Origin: Hyphochytrium catenoides | Taxonomy: Eukaryota; Sar; Hyphochytriomycetes; Hyphochytriales; Hyphochytriaceae | Assembly: GCA_900088475.1 (NCBI GenBank) | Contig: FLMG01003331.1 | Location: 1-12,849, forward strand | Direction of reading: 5' to 3' | Length of the DNA stretch: 12,849 bases | Part shown: one piece after another, positions 8,730 to 12,849 of the stretch | Numbering within the stretch: the stretch's first letter is position 1 | How the letters are laid out: every line of letters starts with the position of its first letter | Position numbers and translations under genes: made by a program | Notes under the pieces: model-generated | The model's database searches: none | The model's input: the letters and a program-made list of their open reading frames with translations, nothing else | What the model was told of the DNA's origin: nothing

Positions 8730-11700
8730 AAGCGGATACTCTGCTCATAGGCCTCTTGGGCCGTTTACGTGGTCTCAATCTTGATATTGTTGGTTTAGTG
8801 GACAGTCACGAGCTGCTGGATGCAGCAACAATAGCAAAGATGAGTAACACATATGTGAAGCAGCATAGTCTGGATAAGTTTAATTTTGCGGCAGCTGATT
8901 TTGACGAAGCTTTGGAGGAAGGTAAGCTGAGAGTGGAGTTTGTTGCCTCTGCTGTTTATCTGACTTTGGGATCTCCGCTTATTTGCCCAGAGCTGCTTCG
9001 GGGTTTATCCGAATCAGACTTGTTGAAGGGTGTGAACGGCGGCATCCCGGAGTACTTGATAGCACACACCTCTCGGACCGCAGAAGCGGACGGCGGATTT
9101 AAGTCACCCCGTACATCAGAGGAAGGGTCGTCGTCAGAAGTCGAAGAACAACTCTCAGAAACAAAGTCTATGCAACTACCAGACCAAAACTCCCGTTGTG
9201 GCAATACAGCTCCCGAGAAAGGGAAGCGGGCGCCCGGAGGGAAGGTAATGAAAGCTGAGGGTTCTGCTCATAAGCTCTTGAAAGAAACTCTAACATTTGG
9301 CATTCGCCAGACCTCCATCTATCGTGGTGTCACCAAGACAAGTCTAAAGGCTTGGGGCGCCAAGTATAATGCCAAGAGATTGACGAGTACGTGCAAGACA
9401 GAGGAGGAGGCAGCTAGAGTCTATGACGATTATCTCCGGACGAATGTGCCCGACAAGTACATGAAGTATTGCAACTTCTGTCCTCAGTGTGGCAAATTCA
9501 GGAACTCCTTACGCCTTCCCAACGTCCAAAAGGATTGCCGTTGCGAAGATCACATCATGCACGCTGACAATGCCTCTACCTATGGGAGCGACGGGTTCGA
9601 GTCTTCAGGTTACACGACATCGTCACCTGCTTATTCTAGCCCTCCCTATAGCTCGCCGCTGCCACCTCCCTTGGACCCTGTGGAGGAGAATATGCAGCTG
9701 CCCCCGCCTGCTCCATACAATGAGGTCTACAAGTCGGAGGCTGAACCTTTACCCACTCAGGGAATGACAGCAATGGGAAATAATCTTGGTGGAGCTCTCC
9801 CTCAGAATAATAATGCAGAGCGGATATCGGACCTTATAGGGATGCGAGATGACCTGGACGAGCTTCTTTTTAACTCTACTGGCAAAGCGGAGTACCTCCT
9901 GAATATGGTCCCAGCGATGCCATCTTTTCCTGTCTCAGAAACCGTATCATCGTCCGGTATAAACACGACAACGGTGGTGATGGCGCAGGAGAGAAAGACT
10001 TCATATCTTGAGCCTAGTCCGCAGAACGCCATTACAAGTGATCAGCAGGCGTATCCTATCACCGCAGAAGCTCTTTATACAAGCCAGCTTTACCCTGCGC
10101 AGATCCATCCTGATCAGTTATCTACTAATCTCAACAAGATGATCAAGCAGGAAAGCTCAGATGAAATTGATAAGATCATCAGCCAGATCACACACTCAGA
10201 AACAGGACACCAGGCCCTTTTCGACCAAACTCAAGGTCGAGGAAACGCTGTTGACTGCATCGCACAATCTCAGCCTTCCTTCCCAGTGGCTCTCGCAACC
10301 ATCACTTTTACGAACCAGTTCAGGCCCAAATATTGGCGGAATGATCGGAAAAATGTGCAGTGTTTCCCCTATTGCCCTGAGTTTGGCGATTACTTCAACG
10401 CAAGAGTCCAGAACCTGAAGCATGAAAGTAAAGGTGTCTGCAGAGCCGAAGTAACAGTTGACGTTACAATGACCCCAGACCTTCAAGCCGAAAGACTTGT
10501 TGTTCTCGGCCAGTTTACCGCCGAGAATGCGCCTGACCACTTTCAGGGCCAGTTTTGGCCTCCTAACATGCTGGAGCTTCTGCGGACCACGTGGATTACC
10601 GGCACATGCAAGGCCTCCTTCCTCTCGGAATCAGGCAATATGACGGCGTCCTATGGCTTCCTTGCGCTAAATTGGAAGTATGAGGAACAGCTGCCAAAGA
10701 ACAAGAAGCGGCGGTTGCCTAACGAAGTAGACGAAGATGAAAGGAAGTATGTCTTCCGCGTGGAAGCCTTCTATCTTAGAGATGATGGGATGTATGTGTG
10801 GGTCAATTGCCGTGATTCTCCAGCGTTCGAGTTCGGCAGTACGCGTACTTTATTGAGACATCGGAACCGGCTGGAGGATGACAAGCAAGAATTAGCTACA
10901 ACACTAGCGGGCGTAAGCATGGACGAGAATGACATTCTCGCGATGGACGAGGCTCTGCACGTTCGAGAGAGTACGATGGCTCATACGCTATCAGCTGAAC
11001 CTGTACCATCGAAGAAGAAGATCAAGATGAAGCTCAATCAAGCAGGCGCACAGAAGTCGAGCGGCGAAGGTAGGGCCTATCCATGTAGCAGAGTAGTAGA
11101 AAAAGCCATTTGCTTATTGATTCACCGACCGACTATTGCTCCGCCCGTTGTAGACATTGGAGAACTAGAAGAAGGCATTACTTCAAAGTATGACGCACAC
11201 ACATCGCCCAAGGAGGTTTTGCCGAAGGCAGCTACGCACTCCACAGGAAGAAACCTTCCGGAGGTTCCTACGGTCAAGTCTGGAGGAGACAACACAACGA
11301 AAGTGGACGGCAGAGGCCCTTCACTTGCGGTGTACGGCCTTCTGCTAAACCCTCTATTCGCGGTGCTTTCTGCAGTAGTGTTTATGCTGTAAGTAGTTTG
11401 ACCTTGAGATATATGCTTACTAGTCCCTGAAATGCTGACCATCTCTCTTGCTTTCGCCTCTTCGATTTTACCTTTGAGCAGCTTAACACCACTGTCGTTA
11501 TTGGGCTTGGCAGCCTGCGGGCTTGGACGCAGTTTTGTACTGGTAGAGGTTGATCTGTTGGACACCTTCGGCCAATGGGACCTGCGGATGATCAATTTCC
11601 TTCGATCCAGTTCCCTTGCAGTTCTCGTCTTACGGCGAATAGAGCTTCAAGGGGAAACTTCCCAAGCCCGGAGCAAAAATGCGTTTCAAGACTCTGTTGT

Positions 11701-11914
11701 GACAAAGCGCTTGTGGTACTTCATGCTGGGCAAGCTTGTCCTAAGCATAGTGACGTTCTGTCTCTCTGCACCTCTAACTATCCTTTACGTCATCACTTGC
11801 TGCATTCCTGGCCTTGGGCGAGCCTCGGAAGGTGCTCTCCGGAGTGCGGTGCTGCTATCCGTAAACTATTCGCTGAAGGCACTGGACCAGACGGAAACTG
11901 CCCTGCCTGTGTAG
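8730..11914 (+). CDS. AP2-domain transcription factor with C-terminal membrane segments (5' end unresolved)
   Basis: Exons 8730-11388 and 11482-11914 join to about 1,030 residues. The frame before 8730 has no ATG: the true start is either in an upstream exon or the internal ATG at 8840. In order: a helical, leucine-rich N-terminal part (8730-9060); an acidic/serine linker; an AP2 DNA-binding domain at about 9314-9466 (YRGV, WGAKYNAKRL, EEEAARVYDDY); a Cys/His cluster at 9470-9553 (CNFCPQCGKF, then CRCEDH); a Pro/Ser/Tyr-rich stretch (about 9600-9760) like an activation region; a long polar linker; an unrecognised, probably beta-rich domain at about 10280-10875 ending SPAFEFGSTRTL; basic NLS-like motifs KNKKRR (10697-10714) and KKKIKMK (11012-11032); then hydrophobic segments at 11324-11388 continuing from 11482, and at 11711-11803. 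It probably binds DNA and regulates transcription. The membrane segments suggest a tethered factor released by cleavage, by analogy with plant membrane-bound factors and MYRF; that is inference. A fusion of two adjacent genes in this model cannot be excluded. Confidence 0.75.
11070..11153 (+). other. Possible in-frame stop-free intron (84 nt) in the AP2 gene
   Basis: A GTAGGG donor after GAAG and a GTTGTAG acceptor bound 84 nt (28 codons) without an in-frame stop. Splicing would turn SSGE...DIGELEEG into a continuous polar linker and drop a Cys/Ile-containing segment unlike its flanks. Both reading options keep the frame, so sequence alone does not decide; the CDS above is not affected downstream. 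Confidence 0.35.
11389..11481 (+). other. Terminal intron of the AP2 gene (93 nt, phase 2)
   Basis: The donor GCT|GTAAGT is the best match to consensus in the window. A branch-like CTGAC lies at about 11435, followed by a long pyrimidine tract and the acceptor TTGAGCAG. Splicing replaces the stop TAA at 11390 with Leu (CT|C) and continues 143 residues to the TAG at 11912-11914. Both sides of the junction are hydrophobic and join smoothly. Confidence 0.8.
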
Positions 11915-12492
11915 ATCTCGTCTTCCTTAGCCTTGCCCTGGCCCCTATGTTGTCTCAATAGTTGCATTACATCTTATGAACTCTTTGTCTTTGTATATAT
12001 TGACTCTGACGCCAATAAATCATCTACTTTTCAGGAGCTGAACACGGCTTCATGAAATCCGCTCACTTTCCTATATCATCTAAGAACGGTGCAGACCTTC
12101 ACTCTAGTATCAGGTTCTAAGTCCTTAAGATTTACCCTTGTCACACATGGCCCGATGCTTGTTCTCTGACAGCGTTCTGGCCGCTACCAAGACATTGTGT
12201 TGCTTCTAACCCAGTGGTACGATGGGTTGGAAATACAATGGCTGCAGCGAGGACGGGGAAGGAAGACGTAGACTTCACAATTTCTAATACACGTCAATGT
12301 GACATTAACAGGAACTGGGGTTCTCAGTATCATCATAGGTGCTAAGACTGATAAATAGGTTGATGACATAACAGGGTACGGGTTCAGGCTTGAATGGTAG
12401 CTTTTGAAAAAGGTTGAGAGAACATGAAGACTTCAGACCACCACGGACAGGACAGCGAAGGTAGAGAAGAAACATACGGTAGCAGCAGCCAA
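11915..12492. other. Convergent intergenic region downstream of the AP2 gene
   Basis: This 578-nt stretch holds the 3' UTR of the AP2 gene and, on the other strand, that of the partial gene ending at 12493. Open frames here are short, overlap on both strands and show no motif. No clear minus-strand AATAAA was found. Confidence 0.6.
12014..12019 (+). terminator. Polyadenylation signal AATAAA of the AP2 gene
   Basis: A canonical AATAAA lies 100 nt after the TAG at 11912-11914. Its position supports the spliced gene model that ends there rather than at 11392. Confidence 0.6.
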
Positions 12493-12849
12493 TCAAGCTG
12501 CTGGTTGAACTCTGGACACACTGAGAGAGAAGAGATTCCCCTGAGGGTTCATGTTGGTGTACGCCACAGGCGCAGGAGGAAGAGAGAAAGTGAAAGCCTT
12601 GGGCTTATACAACCCAGAGTTTGTCCGTAACAGCTCAGCCTTCCTCGGCGTCTTCATTCCAGAGTTCTCTATCGCCTGAACAACAAGGTTGAACTGCTCT
12701 TCGCATTCATCTAAGTCTGGCTTTCTTCGCATGTCGTCTGAGCTTTTGAAATAATACCGCTGCCAAGTGAGGAAAGCAAGGCCCCATTCGTTCCTTAGCT
12801 TCTTGGTGTATGCACCCAAAACGACTGTCTTTTTGTCCTCCAGACGCAC
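12493..12849 (-). CDS. Unrecognised protein, C-terminal part (runs off the window)
   Basis: The frame is open from the window edge to a TGA at 12493-12495, giving at least 118 residues; the true start or upstream exons lie beyond 12849. The first 75 residues are charged and probably helical (TKKLRNEWGLAFLTWQRYYF, DECEEQFNLVVQAIENSG), and the last 40 are Pro/Ser/Asn-rich and probably disordered. No family is recognised and there is no signal peptide or membrane segment in this part. Amino-acid composition and the full-length open frame suggest a real gene. It is convergent with the AP2 gene. The frame may cross an unseen splice site near the edge. Confidence 0.5.
   Translation of the reverse strand: MRLEDKKTVVLGAYTKKLRNEWGLAFLTWQRYYFKSSDDMRRKPDLDECEEQFNLVVQAIENSGMKTPRKAELLRTNSGLYKPKAFTFSLPPAPVAYTNMNPQGNLFSLSVSRVQPAA

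Noticed and set aside
11122-11595. 157-residue minus-strand frame opposite the AP2 gene's 3' end
   Set aside because: Ser/Thr-rich shadow of the plus-strand coding exon; the plus strand has matching splice sites and a poly(A) signal.
1-12849. CRISPR array, phage, insertion sequence or bacterial operon
   Set aside because: Spliceosomal introns, a mitochondrial presequence and a poly(A) signal mark this as eukaryotic nuclear DNA; no regularly spaced repeats or transposase were seen.

Overview
This is nuclear DNA from a eukaryote, most likely a unicellular alga or related protist. Genes are split by short GT-AG introns (80-331 nt in the clear cases), the first gene has a mitochondrial presequence, one protein has an AP2 (plant/algal/apicomplexan-type) DNA-binding domain, and one AATAAA polyadenylation signal sits where expected. 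No bacterial operon, Shine-Dalgarno pattern, CRISPR, rRNA or tRNA was seen. The lineage cannot be fixed from this window; a stramenopile, cryptophyte, chlorarachniophyte or chromerid would all fit.
Layout. 192-3089 (+): a complete five-exon gene for the biotin-containing alpha subunit of mitochondrial 3-methylcrotonyl-CoA carboxylase (leucine breakdown), rebuilt here to 701 residues. 3866-4672 (-): an apparently intronless gene for a secreted GH16 beta-glucanase that strikingly resembles bacterial lichenases; it converges on the carboxylase gene. 4673-8578: almost 4 kb with no convincing gene, holding triplet repeats, small tandem duplications and a few weak open frames. 8730-11914 (+), perhaps starting at 8579: a large regulator with an AP2 domain, a cysteine/histidine cluster, a Pro/Ser/Tyr-rich linker, an unrecognised domain of about 195 residues, basic nuclear-localisation-like motifs and, after a well-defined intron, hydrophobic membrane segments. 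12493-12849 (-): the 3' end of an unrecognised gene that runs off the window.
The genes do not form a pathway together. The most interesting item is the regulator: it reads as a membrane-tethered AP2 transcription factor. An intron at its 3' end has a donor that creates a stop codon if unspliced, so retention would change the membrane anchor.
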